A stretch of DNA of 26,585 nt from Ruminococcus sp. CAG:563 (GCA_000434915.1 FR882086.1:1-26585), one strand, 5' to 3'. Shown: positions 1 through 7,360, counted from the first letter of the stretch. Translations and numbers: made by a program. Notes: generated from the sequence alone by a model not told the origin.

Positions 1-44
1 ACTGCCCCGAGCGAAAAATCGGTTGTGGAGAAATTTAACCAATC

Positions 45-761
45 TCAAACGCCGCCGAAACGACGGTTGCGCTTATTATAATCGTCTATCGCCTTGTCAA
101 GGTCGGCAGGAGTAAAGTCCGGCCAAAGAATGTCCGAGAACCAAAGCTCGGAATATGCCGACTGCCAGGTGAGAAAGTTTGAGAGACGGTATTCGCCACT
201 GGGACGAATTATCAAATCCGGGTCGCTCTGGCCGGCTGTGTAGAGATGTGCCGATATGTCGGATTCCGTTATATCGGCCGGATCAAGCTCACCGGATTTA
301 ATCTTTTCACCAAGCTGCTTAACGGCATCGACAATTTCAAGTCTGCCGCCGTAATTGATAGCTATGTTCACATCGTATTTTTCAGCGTCCCTCGACTCTT
401 CTTCTGACGTGTCGAAAAGATTGAGAAGATCCTCAGGAATGACCTCACGATGTCCGATAAAGTGCATTCTCATGCCCTTTTGGAGATTTTCGGCTTTCCT
501 ATCTTCGGCTTCATGCATATATTCACGGAAAAGATCCATGAGAGATGAAACCTCCTCGGGAGGACGCTTCCAATTCTCGGTTGAGAATGCATAAAACGTA
601 ATGACTTTTATTCCGATTTCTCCGGCATAGTCGCAAATTTGTTTGAACACCTTTGCTCCTGCCTTATGTCCCTCGGAACGTGATAATCCACGCTGTTTTG
701 CCCAGCGACCGTTGCCGTCCATAATTATGCCGATGTGGGCAGGTACTCTTCTTTCTTCCAT
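45..761 (-). CDS. uppS: Undecaprenyl diphosphate synthase (cis-prenyltransferase)
   Basis: The protein (238 aa) condenses eight isopentenyl diphosphates onto farnesyl diphosphate to make the C55 lipid carrier for cell-wall precursors. It is a soluble enzyme working at the membrane. The start MEERRVPAHIGIIMDGNGRW carries the family's catalytic Asp (D15) in MDGNGRW. The central TFYAFSTENWKRP block and the C-terminal DLIIRPSGEYRLSNFL and ELWFSDILWPDF blocks are canonical, and length is normal for the family. The Shine-Dalgarno site is weak (GGA about 12 bases before ATG), but the start is fixed by the conserved N-terminus. It follows frr after 212 bases in the usual pyrH-frr-uppS order. The 44 bases beyond its stop are too few to show whether cdsA follows. 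Identification is essentially certain. Confidence 0.97.
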   Translation of the reverse strand: MEERRVPAHIGIIMDGNGRWAKQRGLSRSEGHKAGAKVFKQICDYAGEIGIKVITFYAFSTENWKRPPEEVSSLMDLFREYMHEAEDRKAENLQKGMRMHFIGHREVIPEDLLNLFDTSEEESRDAEKYDVNIAINYGGRLEIVDAVKQLGEKIKSGELDPADITESDISAHLYTAGQSDPDLIIRPSGEYRLSNFLTWQSAYSELWFSDILWPDFTPADLDKAIDDYNKRNRRFGGV

Positions 762-973
762 AGAGCAATCAAGTCCTTTGATTAAATATTTTTAAATTTA
801 TATTTGAAATAATTTGAGATAAATTTTGAAATATAAAACAGCTTTTCTTTAAAGCTAAGTTCTTTGAGGAGCAAAAAATGCGGGACACATCAGGTCGATT
901 TTTTGGTATTCTCCTCTATTGACAACAGGCAGACCGTGAAAGCCTGCCTGTAAAGTAATCAAAGCGTACGCAA
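762..973. other. frr-uppS intergenic region with three consecutive inverted repeats
   Basis: This 212-bp spacer holds three inverted repeats. CAGGCAG (926-932) pairs with CTGCCTG (944-950). GAGGAG (866-871) pairs with CTCCTC (911-916), enclosing an inner CAAAAAAT (872-879)/ATTTTTTG pair. AGCTTT (840-845) pairs with AAAGCT (851-856). None has the strong U-tract of an ordinary minus-strand terminator. The rest (781-840) is very AT-rich with no convincing promoter for uppS. On the plus strand a 14-codon frame with a textbook Shine-Dalgarno site lies in the middle hairpin (listed separately). Confidence 0.55.
878..922 (+). other. Possible 14-residue peptide frame or relic inside a structured repeat
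   Basis: On the plus strand, GAGGAG at 866-871 sits six bases before ATG, opening a frame that reads MRDTSGRFFGILLY and then TGA. The same frame continues after the stop as QQADRESLPVK and ends at TAA (956-958), so it could be a longer frame broken by one stop. It is antisense to the housekeeping operon and overlaps inverted repeats. It may be a leader-like peptide, a decayed ORF or part of a dispersed structured element. No promoter directly upstream is convincing. Treat as a sequence oddity rather than an accepted gene. Confidence 0.25.
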
Positions 974-1528
974 TTATATTGACATAACTTCCTTTTCTTT
1001 TGTTGAAGCGACTGCGTCAATCTCCTTGATGAATTCATCGGTGATTTTCTGAAGCTCTTCTTCGCCGTTTTTGAGGTCATCCTCTGTGATCTCGGAAGCC
1101 TTCTGCATCTTTTTGATTTTATCTATAGCATCACGGCGAATTGAACGGATTGCAACCTTTGAATCCTCAGCCATCTTCTTGATGTCCTTAACAAGTTCCT
1201 TACGTCTGTCCTCGGTGAGCTGAGGGAATGTCAAACGGATAACGGAACCGTCATTCTGCGGATTGATGCCGATATCGGAAGCCTGAATTGCCTTGTAAAT
1301 CGGGGTAAGAGTGGACTTATCCCACGGCTGAATCACAAGGATACGAGCCTCGGAAACCGAAATTGCGGCCATCTGATTGATTGGCGTCGGAACTCCGTAG
1401 TAATCAACGAGAACCTTATCAAGTACGCCCGGGTTTGCACGGCCTGCTCTGATTGCAGCATAGTCCTTGCCGAGAACAGAAACCGTCTTTGTCATTTTTT
1501 CTCTGGTATTGCTGTAAACTTCTTTCAT
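974..1528 (-). CDS. frr: Ribosome recycling factor
   Basis: The 184-aa cytoplasmic protein acts with EF-G to split post-termination ribosomes. It shows the family signatures: an N-terminal helix, the LDKVLVDYYGVPTPINQMA block near residues 36-54, the ARILVIQPWDKS strand, NPQNDGSVIRLTFPQLTEDRRKE, and the long C-terminal helical hairpin. Length is the family norm. AGGAG seven bases upstream supports ATG at 1528. It lies 26 bases downstream of pyrH and almost certainly shares its transcript. Nothing is missing or odd. Confidence 0.97.
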   Translation of the reverse strand: MKEVYSNTREKMTKTVSVLGKDYAAIRAGRANPGVLDKVLVDYYGVPTPINQMAAISVSEARILVIQPWDKSTLTPIYKAIQASDIGINPQNDGSVIRLTFPQLTEDRRKELVKDIKKMAEDSKVAIRSIRRDAIDKIKKMQKASEITEDDLKNGEEELQKITDEFIKEIDAVASTKEKEVMSI

Positions 1529-1554
1529 GAAAATTCTCCTAACTTGTTTATATT

Positions 1555-2253
1555 TTATTCTTTAACGAGTGTGCCTATATTTTCGCCCTTAACGGCTCTG
1601 ATAATATTCTCGGGGTCTTCAAGATTGAAAACGAGAATTGCGATTGAATTATCCCTGCAAAGTGAAGCCGCAGTGCTGTCCATTACCTTGAGTCCCTTTG
1701 CGAGAACCTCTGAATGAGTAAGCGTATCATATTTAACGGCATCACTGTACTTGTTCGGATCTTTATCAAAAACGCCGTCAACATTTGTTGCTTTAAAGAT
1801 GACATCTGCCTCAATCTCAGCCGCTCTGAGAGCTGCCGTTGTATCGGTCGAGAAGAACGGACATCCTGTACCGCAACCGAAAATAACAACCTCGCCGTCA
1901 TTGAGATGAGCTACAGCGTCACGGGCAACATACTGCTCGGCAATCGGCTGCATACCTACCGCTGACATAACTCTTGCTTTAACGCCAAGCTGTTCGAGAG
2001 CCTCGCAAAGAGCAAGCGAATTCATGACCGTCGCAAGCATACCCATGTTATCGGCTCTGGTACGGTTCATTGTGCCGCTGCTTCTTCCACGCCAGAAGTT
2101 TCCGCCGCCGACGACAAGACCGATCTGAACTCCCATATCTGCAACCTTTTTAACGTATGTACAAACGTTGGTCACCATATCAAAATCAATACCGTGACCC
2201 TGCTCGCCGGCAAGGACCTCACCGCTGAGCTTAAGCAAAATTCTTTTATACAT
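1555..2253 (-). CDS. pyrH: Uridylate kinase (UMP kinase)
   Basis: This hexameric, bacterial-type UMP kinase (232 aa) phosphorylates UMP to UDP in pyrimidine nucleotide synthesis. The amino-acid kinase fold is evident from YKRILLKLSGEVLAG at the N-terminus, GLVVGGGNFWRG near residue 50, MNRTRADNMGMLATVMN, and FKATNVDGVFDKDPNK near residues 154-169. A GGGGG Shine-Dalgarno stretch precedes ATG by eight bases. It is the first gene of the pyrH-frr-uppS transcript and has its own promoter (2302-2330). In many Firmicutes rpsB-tsf precede it; here the upstream neighbour is instead an exporter-family gene closed by a strong terminator. Confidence 0.97.
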   Translation of the reverse strand: MYKRILLKLSGEVLAGEQGHGIDFDMVTNVCTYVKKVADMGVQIGLVVGGGNFWRGRSSGTMNRTRADNMGMLATVMNSLALCEALEQLGVKARVMSAVGMQPIAEQYVARDAVAHLNDGEVVIFGCGTGCPFFSTDTTAALRAAEIEADVIFKATNVDGVFDKDPNKYSDAVKYDTLTHSEVLAKGLKVMDSTAASLCRDNSIAILVFNLEDPENIIRAVKGENIGTLVKE

Positions 2254-2301
2254 TCTGAATACCCCCGCTACCCTGATTGTAATATCAGATATATCGTATA
2301 T

Positions 2302-2330
2302 ATTTTACTTTAAAACGGCGGTTATGTAAA
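2302..2330 (-). promoter_or_regulatory. Sigma-A-type promoter for pyrH-frr-uppS
   Basis: Reading the minus strand, TTTACA (2325-2330) and TAAAAT (2302-2307) are separated by exactly 17 bases, about 50 bases before the pyrH start. The hexamers match the vegetative consensus at five of six positions each. Confidence 0.7.
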
Positions 2331-2380
2331 GTGAAAAATGATATTTTTCATGAAAAATTCAAAAATATTTTATTAGAGAC

Positions 2381-2410
2381 AAAAAAACGGACAGGTCAAA
2401 TCCCTGTCCG
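2381..2410 (-). terminator. Rho-independent terminator after the Nudix/exporter unit
   Basis: On the minus strand CGGACAGG pairs with CCTGTCCG (2403-2410 and 2388-2395) around a seven-base loop and is followed by seven Ts (2381-2387). It lies 18 bases beyond the stop of the 2429-2929 gene and separates that unit from pyrH. Confidence 0.9.
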
Positions 2411-2428
2411 CATAAATTGCTATTTAAT

Positions 2429-2929
2429 TCAGATTACGTTTCCAAGCAAGCCGTAGAACAAAGCTCCGACTATAAATCCTGCTATAAGCACACCGAGAGC
2501 AATTATCGGCAAAGCCTTTTTAAACTTGATATCCATAATTTCGGCAACCAGCGCACCTGTCCAGCCGCCCGTTCCCGGCAAGGGAATCGCAACAAGCACC
2601 AGCAGACCCCATGCACCGTATTTATCAATAGTCTTGCGGTGCTTTTCCGCCTTATGCTCCAGTTTGCCGACGATTTTGCCGAGCTTCTTTGATTTTCTCA
2701 TCAAATCAAATATTTTCCTGAGAAAAAGAAGTATAAACGGAATAGGGAGCATATTGCCTAAATAGCAAACAATAAATGCTCTGACAATATCCATGTCCAA
2801 AAGCTTTGCGGCAATAAGACCGCCTCTAAGCTCAAGAACCGGAAGCACAGAAATGATAAAAACCGTAAGTTCATTTGGTATCTTATCCTGGAAAAAGGTT
2901 ACAATAGACTGAATTAATTGGTCTGTCAT
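2429..2929 (-). CDS. Small multidrug export family membrane protein (Sm_multidrug_ex-like)
   Basis: A 166-aa polytopic membrane protein resembling the Pfam small-multidrug-export family, whose transport role is poorly established. Visible features are a short amphipathic N-terminus, the family-like VLPVLELRGGLIAAKLL block around residues 29-45, a cytosolic basic segment (RKSKKLGKIVGKLEHKAEKH), then a conserved-looking VAIPLPGTGGWTGALVAEI around residues 113-131 and a final hydrophobic helix. GGAG lies nine bases before ATG, and the gene begins five bases after the Nudix stop, so the two are co-transcribed. A link between Nudix hydrolysis and this protein is not evident. The fold could also be described as DedA/VTT-like; family call is good, substrate unknown. 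Confidence 0.85.
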   Translation of the reverse strand: MTDQLIQSIVTFFQDKIPNELTVFIISVLPVLELRGGLIAAKLLDMDIVRAFIVCYLGNMLPIPFILLFLRKIFDLMRKSKKLGKIVGKLEHKAEKHRKTIDKYGAWGLLVLVAIPLPGTGGWTGALVAEIMDIKFKKALPIIALGVLIAGFIVGALFYGLLGNVI

Positions 2930-2934
2930 CTTTT

Positions 2935-3675
2935 TTACTCCGTTATAATTTTTTTATTCAGAAGATATTTATAAGCCTTGGAAAGAATGTTTCTGTCATT
3001 CTCAAAGCGAAGCTTATTAAGAGCTTTTTCGTATCCGAGCCAAATATAATCTTCAATTTCTTCCTTTTGAATAATCGTTTGCGTATCCTGAGTCGATGCA
3101 AGAAAAATATTAACGTTTTTCTCGACCTTGCCCTGAATTGTATACTGGCTTTTGGTTATAAAATCGGGGTGAATATTTATTCTTATTCCTGTCTCCTCAA
3201 GAACCTCACGATAAGCCGTCTGCTGATCGTTTTCGCCCTGTTCAACATGTCCTTTCGGGAAACCCCAGTGAGCACTTCGCCTGTTCTTGATAAGCAAGAA
3301 GCGAATCATTCCGCCGATATTTCTGTAAACAACAGCTCCGCATGAGCGTTCATAAAGACAATCAAGCGTATGCTTCTTGTTTTTTACGGCAAAATCAATG
3401 CCGTTTGCAATGTCAATGTTGATGAATCTTGTACTTTTTGGTGCTACAACCCAATCTGTTTCATTACTGCCGTCATATCTGACGATGCCAACAACTCTTC
3501 CGTCAAAGCTGCGCACCGGATGGTTGATGCCCATGATGAATGCACCTTTAACAGAGGCGTTGAACTGCTTAGCTCCCTCAACCTCGCCGTAATTCAGCTC
3601 ATAAGTGAAGCCCTGTTCATTGCTGTAAGAGTGGATCGGATGAGTCACCTTAATACGAACATATTTACCCAGCAT
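2935..3675 (-). CDS. Nudix hydrolase with an extra N-terminal domain
   Basis: The C-terminal half (from about residue 110 of 246) is a Nudix domain that should hydrolyse a nucleoside diphosphate linked to some other moiety. Its Nudix box is complete: G-x5-E-x7-REVLEETGI, within GHVEQGENDQQTAYREVLEE. The first ~105 residues form a separate domain beginning MLGKYVRIKVTHPIHS, with GAFIMGINHPVRSFDGRVVG and WVVAPKSTRFIN. I recall similar N-termini on Clostridial proteins labelled inorganic-pyrophosphatase-like, but cannot confirm it. GGAGG lies upstream of ATG. Transcription starts from a clear promoter (3772-3800) and runs through a structured leader. Substrate cannot be predicted. Confidence 0.88.
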   Translation of the reverse strand: MLGKYVRIKVTHPIHSYSNEQGFTYELNYGEVEGAKQFNASVKGAFIMGINHPVRSFDGRVVGIVRYDGSNETDWVVAPKSTRFINIDIANGIDFAVKNKKHTLDCLYERSCGAVVYRNIGGMIRFLLIKNRRSAHWGFPKGHVEQGENDQQTAYREVLEETGIRINIHPDFITKSQYTIQGKVEKNVNIFLASTQDTQTIIQKEEIEDYIWLGYEKALNKLRFENDRNILSKAYKYLLNKKIITE

Positions 3676-3691
3676 GTTCCTAACTCCTCCA

Positions 3692-3712
3692 CCGTGTGCC
3701 GAATGCGCACGG
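3692..3712 (-). promoter_or_regulatory. Hairpin immediately upstream of the Nudix gene's ribosome binding site
   Basis: CCGTGTGC (3692-3699) and GCGCACGG (3705-3712) form an eight-pair stem with one G-U pair and a five-base loop. It ends only a few bases before the GGAGGAG ribosome-binding region. The leader between promoter and start is about 95 bases and repeats the word CGGTAAAT twice, so structural control of translation is possible, not shown. Confidence 0.4.
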
Positions 3713-3771
3713 ATTTACCGCAGACGCAACAAAATACATTGTTTTTTCGTCCGCATTCAATTTACCGTACC

Positions 3772-3800
3772 ATTATACATATATTTCGGTGAAATTACAA
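3772..3800 (-). promoter_or_regulatory. Promoter for the Nudix/exporter unit
   Basis: On the minus strand TTGTAA (3795-3800) and TATAAT (3772-3777) are 17 bases apart. The -10 is a perfect match and the -35 matches at four of six. Confidence 0.65.
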
Positions 3801-3841
3801 TAGGAAATTTTAAAAAATCGAGCTTGTTTTTGTTCTTTAAC

Positions 3842-3879
3842 AAAAATCTCCACTCAATTTTCATTAAGCGGAGATTTTT
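3842..3879 (-). terminator. Terminator closing the GH89-GH125 operon
   Basis: A 13-base stem (3842-3854 with 3867-3879, one G-U pair, 12-base loop) has GGAGATTTTT as its distal arm on the minus strand. It begins a few bases after the GH125 stop. The plus-strand arm also ends in a T-run, so it may act in both directions. Confidence 0.82.
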
Positions 3880-3881
3880 TA

Positions 3882-5165
3882 TTATATAATACCTTTATCA
3901 AGTGCCGATTCAATAAACTCGGCAAAAATTGAATTTGACCACGCAAACCACGGACGTGTGAAATCCGTCGCATCATCGGCGTTGAAGCCCTCATGCATAT
4001 AACCGGTATCTGCGTCGGTTGCAACAAGCGTTTCGATAAGGCCTTTAATCTCCTCCGAATCTGTTGAGGTCAGGCCCTGCATTGAAAGAGCAATGTGCCA
4101 TATAAAGCCATGCGGCGTATGCGGACTGCCGACTCCGGAAGCCGCTTTACCGGTGTAATAAAACGGGTTATCCTCGCTGAGAATGAATCGTCTTGTGTTG
4201 ACATAAACAGGATCGTTTACATCGCAATAACCGAGGTACGGTGCACTGAGCAAGCTGGGAACATTTGCATCATCGGCGAGAACATGATTGCCGAAGCCAT
4301 CGCTTTCGCAGGCAAAAATCCTACCGTATTTCGGATGGATAACCGTGCCGTATGTATTGATTCCGTACTCGATTTCTTCACGAAGATTTCGAACTTTTGC
4401 AAGAAACTCCGCATCGTCGATTCCCATGTCCGTGAAAATCTCATCAATATATCTGAGCACAACAACGGCGAACATATTCGATGCAATAAGATAACCGAAG
4501 GTGCAGCTGTCATCACTCGGGCGGAATCCGCTCCATGTCATGCCCGTAAAATTGACGGGATAGCCCATGCCGCCATTGTGGAGAGTATCAATCCAACGGC
4601 AGCCAAATCGCCGGAAAGAATACGGAGACTTTTCAAAATGGTGCTGTTCCGTTATCCAAAGGTCAACAACGATCTTTGCCGTCTTAATAAAATCCTCGTC
4701 AATTATTGTTCTGTCACCCGACTCTTTATAATAAAGATATGCGAGTCTGAACGGATAGCAAAGTGAATCGATTTCATATTTACGCTCCCAAACCCACGGG
4801 TCGTTGAGCGGCAGGTCGTCGGTGTGACCGTGACCGTTCTTCTCAATGTTAAACGCATTGGCATAAGGGTCGATTCTTATGTAAGCCAGCTGACGAACGA
4901 TAAGTCCACGGATGATTGAACGGATTTCGGGGTCATCCTTTGTCAGCGGAAGATAGTGCGTGACCTGAGCTGTGGAATCCCTGAGCCACATTGCCGGAAT
5001 ATCGCCCGTGTAAAGAAATGTTGAACCGTCGGGAAGAATCTCCGCCGTCGTTTCAAGCGTGTTCGGATAGCAGTTGCGATAAAGCTTTTCAAGCTTCGGA
5101 TATTTTTTTAATTTCTCCGCAACTTCATCAATATGAGCGATAATTGATTTCGGGATATTTTTCAT
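3882..5165 (-). CDS. GH125 exo-alpha-1,6-mannosidase
   Basis: The 427-aa protein matches the metal-independent family GH125, which removes alpha-1,6-linked mannose from N-glycan cores or related mannans by inversion. Landmarks are TGDIPAMWLRDSTAQV (residues 53-68), DPYANAFNIEKNG, DPWVWERKYEIDSLCYPFRL (122-141), SGFRPSDDSCTFGY (212-225) and GYMHEGFN (388-395). By recollection of the Clostridium perfringens enzyme (catalytic Asp220 and Glu393), the counterparts are D218/D219 and E392, both present. The length is normal and there is no signal peptide, so it acts in the cytoplasm on imported oligosaccharides. AAGGAG precedes ATG, only 11 bases after the GH89 stop, so the two are co-transcribed. 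No sugar transporter is adjacent. The family call is firm; the natural substrate is inferred. Confidence 0.93.
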   Translation of the reverse strand: MKNIPKSIIAHIDEVAEKLKKYPKLEKLYRNCYPNTLETTAEILPDGSTFLYTGDIPAMWLRDSTAQVTHYLPLTKDDPEIRSIIRGLIVRQLAYIRIDPYANAFNIEKNGHGHTDDLPLNDPWVWERKYEIDSLCYPFRLAYLYYKESGDRTIIDEDFIKTAKIVVDLWITEQHHFEKSPYSFRRFGCRWIDTLHNGGMGYPVNFTGMTWSGFRPSDDSCTFGYLIASNMFAVVVLRYIDEIFTDMGIDDAEFLAKVRNLREEIEYGINTYGTVIHPKYGRIFACESDGFGNHVLADDANVPSLLSAPYLGYCDVNDPVYVNTRRFILSEDNPFYYTGKAASGVGSPHTPHGFIWHIALSMQGLTSTDSEEIKGLIETLVATDADTGYMHEGFNADDATDFTRPWFAWSNSIFAEFIESALDKGII

Positions 5166-5176
5166 GGTCGATCTCC

Positions 5177-7252
5177 TTAAAACTGTGTATAAACTTCTGA
5201 ATATTTTTCAAGCAATTCCTTTGCTACTTCTACAGTGTCCTCTTCGGCGATTCCGTTTTTGCGCGGAATATAATTTTCGAGGAAATTGTTTTCAAAAAGT
5301 GCAAGGCGCTTTGCCTGATATGAACCGTTATATTCGTTACGGTCAAGAGGCTGTTTTTTCGAATTATCCTTGAGCTTTTTCGGATTGTCAAAGTACGCCG
5401 CAAGAGAACGGTAGTACATGTGCCATCTTGCTTCATAATAATCCTTTACCAGGCCGCCCCACTCGTTCCAAACCGTATCGTAAAGAATCGAATGATCGAA
5501 CGGACCCCAAATTGTGTGGAGCAAAAGGAAATTAATCTGCAAGGATTCTTTTTCTTCCTGACTGCTGCCAAGCTCTTGAGCCTCAACATATTTTGTGCAA
5601 AAATTTGTTTCCTCTCTTGTTCTTAAAAGGCGGTCGATATCCTCGCATATTTCGAGAAAAAGGTTGCTTGCCTGCTCAAAATTTCTGACATTTTTTTCTC
5701 GGAAAAATTCCGTTGCTTTGATGTAAACGGGATACGCAAGATCCGAAAGAAATTGACGAACTATCGACTGAATATCGGCACGCATCGCATCAATTTTTTT
5801 ATCCTCGGAGTTAATAATCCTCTGAGCAATCGGATAAAGCTTGTGGAAATCGTAGCTGCGTTCCATCGTATCATACGGTGCAGTGTGCTTAACGTTGGTA
5901 CACGGACGGGCGCAGATAATCGAACCTGTACATTCATCGCTCGAACAGAGATCGATAAGCGAAATAATGTCATCAGAGAAAGAATCCGTTTTATATCTCT
6001 TAGTGCAGAAATCTCTGATGAAATCGTCCCGTTCAAAGCTGTCGGCGGCTGTTATTGCCTTTAACGCCGCAGCACAATAAACGGGGTTGATGTCAAACGT
6101 ATCAAATGCAAGTGCTCCGCCAAGATCAGAATTTGCAAACGGATTGTCGCAAAGCTTTTGCACGTTTCCGTAAATGCCTGTCCTGCCATAACGATTACCG
6201 CTGACTTCGGGAATGTATTTTTTGTCGCTGAGGATGTCGGAATTTTTGCTCATCTCGCAATCATCAAGAAAAATATATTTGTCACCCGAACAGCTCTTGA
6301 AAAAGTCGGCATTTATTGAGCTTGTGTGAAGATAACAAACTGCGTCTTTGTCAAACTCATTGAGCATTTCTTCAAGTGCCTTGCCAAGGTCGGCAAGATG
6401 AGAGTTGTAGCCCTTTTTGTCGGATTCATACACGCCCTCAAAGATGTAGCTGTGAGTTTCGCCGAGAGCCTCACGCTGAACTGTCAGAAATTTTTTGTTG
6501 AACACCGAAAAGAACGCATTCTTCGGCCTGATAAAAAATATCGGCGGAAAATTGTGCCACATCGGAGCTTTAAAAATATCCATCTTGATGTATTTTTTCC
6601 TCAGGCTGAACGGCACGCTCGGAATTGCCGCAGGAAAAATCGGCTCGATTCCAAGACTTCTTTCACGGTCACTTATAAGCTTGCCGACGGTAATTTTTCT
6701 CTCAAGATATTCCTTGCTGTTGACTGAATTCGTTCCTGCAATATTACCCGTGAGCTGATTCATCAAAAACGCCGGTCCCGATGAAAATTCAAGGCAAAAA
6801 TTTTCCGGCATACCGATATCCGTAAGCGTCCTGAAAAGCACACCGTCAAAACCGACCGGCTGAAGAGCACGATTGAATCCGTGCATTGCCATAAAATCAA
6901 TTTCTTTTTCCCATCTGTCAAAGCCGCGAAAATTTCCGCTGAGTGAAAAAGCTTCATAGCTCGTCATTGCTCTGATTTTTCTTTTTATCGTGCGGTTGAT
7001 TTTTTCCTCGGGCAGCGGTGCGGAAGAAATTGTTGAAATATCATAATCTCCGCTTGTTATAACAACGCCGTGATATCTGCCGAGGTAGTCATAATAAGCC
7101 ATGGCCTGACTCAGCGGCGAATTGCCGGCAAGCACAACTTTTTTATCCTCGGAATAAATTTCATAGCAATCATATCCGTTATCCGAATCAATCGTTTTCA
7201 GCACAAATTGATCCGCTATTCTCGGTGTATTTCTTTTTATAAGGTCAACCAT
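5177..7252 (-). CDS. GH89 alpha-N-acetylglucosaminidase-like protein with divergent catalytic site
   Basis: At 691 aa this resembles GH89 (the NAGLU family), retaining enzymes that release alpha-linked GlcNAc from heparan-type or mucin glycans. Domain order fits: a small alpha/beta N-terminal part (1-95), a barrel starting at KIRAMTSYEAFSLSG with RWEKEIDFMAMHGFNRAL (113-130) and SSGPAFLMN (157-165), and a C-terminal helical part with HTIWGPFDHS (579-588) and WGGLVKDYYEARW (598-610). The first catalytic region is YIFEGVYES, keeping a Glu (E276) where the family has NE. The second, recalled as a LTPEAI-type motif, aligns with LAFDTFDINP (381-390), placing Asp (D384) where Glu is expected. There is no signal peptide. 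AAGGAG supports ATG. It leads the GH125 operon. Activity may be altered. Confidence 0.82.
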   Translation of the reverse strand: MVDLIKRNTPRIADQFVLKTIDSDNGYDCYEIYSEDKKVVLAGNSPLSQAMAYYDYLGRYHGVVITSGDYDISTISSAPLPEEKINRTIKRKIRAMTSYEAFSLSGNFRGFDRWEKEIDFMAMHGFNRALQPVGFDGVLFRTLTDIGMPENFCLEFSSGPAFLMNQLTGNIAGTNSVNSKEYLERKITVGKLISDRERSLGIEPIFPAAIPSVPFSLRKKYIKMDIFKAPMWHNFPPIFFIRPKNAFFSVFNKKFLTVQREALGETHSYIFEGVYESDKKGYNSHLADLGKALEEMLNEFDKDAVCYLHTSSINADFFKSCSGDKYIFLDDCEMSKNSDILSDKKYIPEVSGNRYGRTGIYGNVQKLCDNPFANSDLGGALAFDTFDINPVYCAAALKAITAADSFERDDFIRDFCTKRYKTDSFSDDIISLIDLCSSDECTGSIICARPCTNVKHTAPYDTMERSYDFHKLYPIAQRIINSEDKKIDAMRADIQSIVRQFLSDLAYPVYIKATEFFREKNVRNFEQASNLFLEICEDIDRLLRTREETNFCTKYVEAQELGSSQEEKESLQINFLLLHTIWGPFDHSILYDTVWNEWGGLVKDYYEARWHMYYRSLAAYFDNPKKLKDNSKKQPLDRNEYNGSYQAKRLALFENNFLENYIPRKNGIAEEDTVEVAKELLEKYSEVYTQF

Positions 7253-7289
7253 CGGTCTGTCTCCTTGTTAATAAGAATTTCTCGAAATA

Positions 7290-7331
7290 ATATATTTATT
7301 ATACTCTATTACATTGACAAAATAAAGCAAA
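7290..7331 (-). promoter_or_regulatory. Probable promoter region of the GH89-GH125 operon
   Basis: On the minus strand a TATAAT lies within GAGTATAATAAA, about 50 bases before the GH89 start. Seventeen bases upstream is TTTATT, a poor -35, which suggests dependence on an activator or an alternative arrangement. TTGTCA is also present but only 11 bases from the -10. The proximal copy of a 14-base direct repeat covers the -35 position. Confidence 0.45.
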
Positions 7332-7360
7332 TTTTTTGTGAATTTTCAAAATAAAGCAAA
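7318..7360 (-). repeat. Two direct copies of a 14-bp motif upstream of the glycosidase operon
   Basis: The 14-base word CAAAATAAAGCAAA (plus strand) occurs at 7318-7331 and again, identically, at 7347-7360, 29 bases start to start. On the transcribed strand it reads TTTGCTTTATTTTG. The copies overlap or abut the -35 region of the GH89 promoter and the T-run of the preceding gene's terminator. They are candidate binding sites for an unknown regulator, though low sequence complexity weakens the case. Confidence 0.5.

Noticed and set aside
925..951. Strong rho-independent terminator of frr
   Set aside because: The stem is good but followed on the minus strand by TTGTCAATAG, not a T-run; at most a weak terminator or processing site.
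4095..4766. A 223-codon plus-strand open frame opposite the GH125 gene
   Set aside because: It is the antisense shadow of a gene with all GH125 motifs; its product has no recognisable features and no ribosome site.
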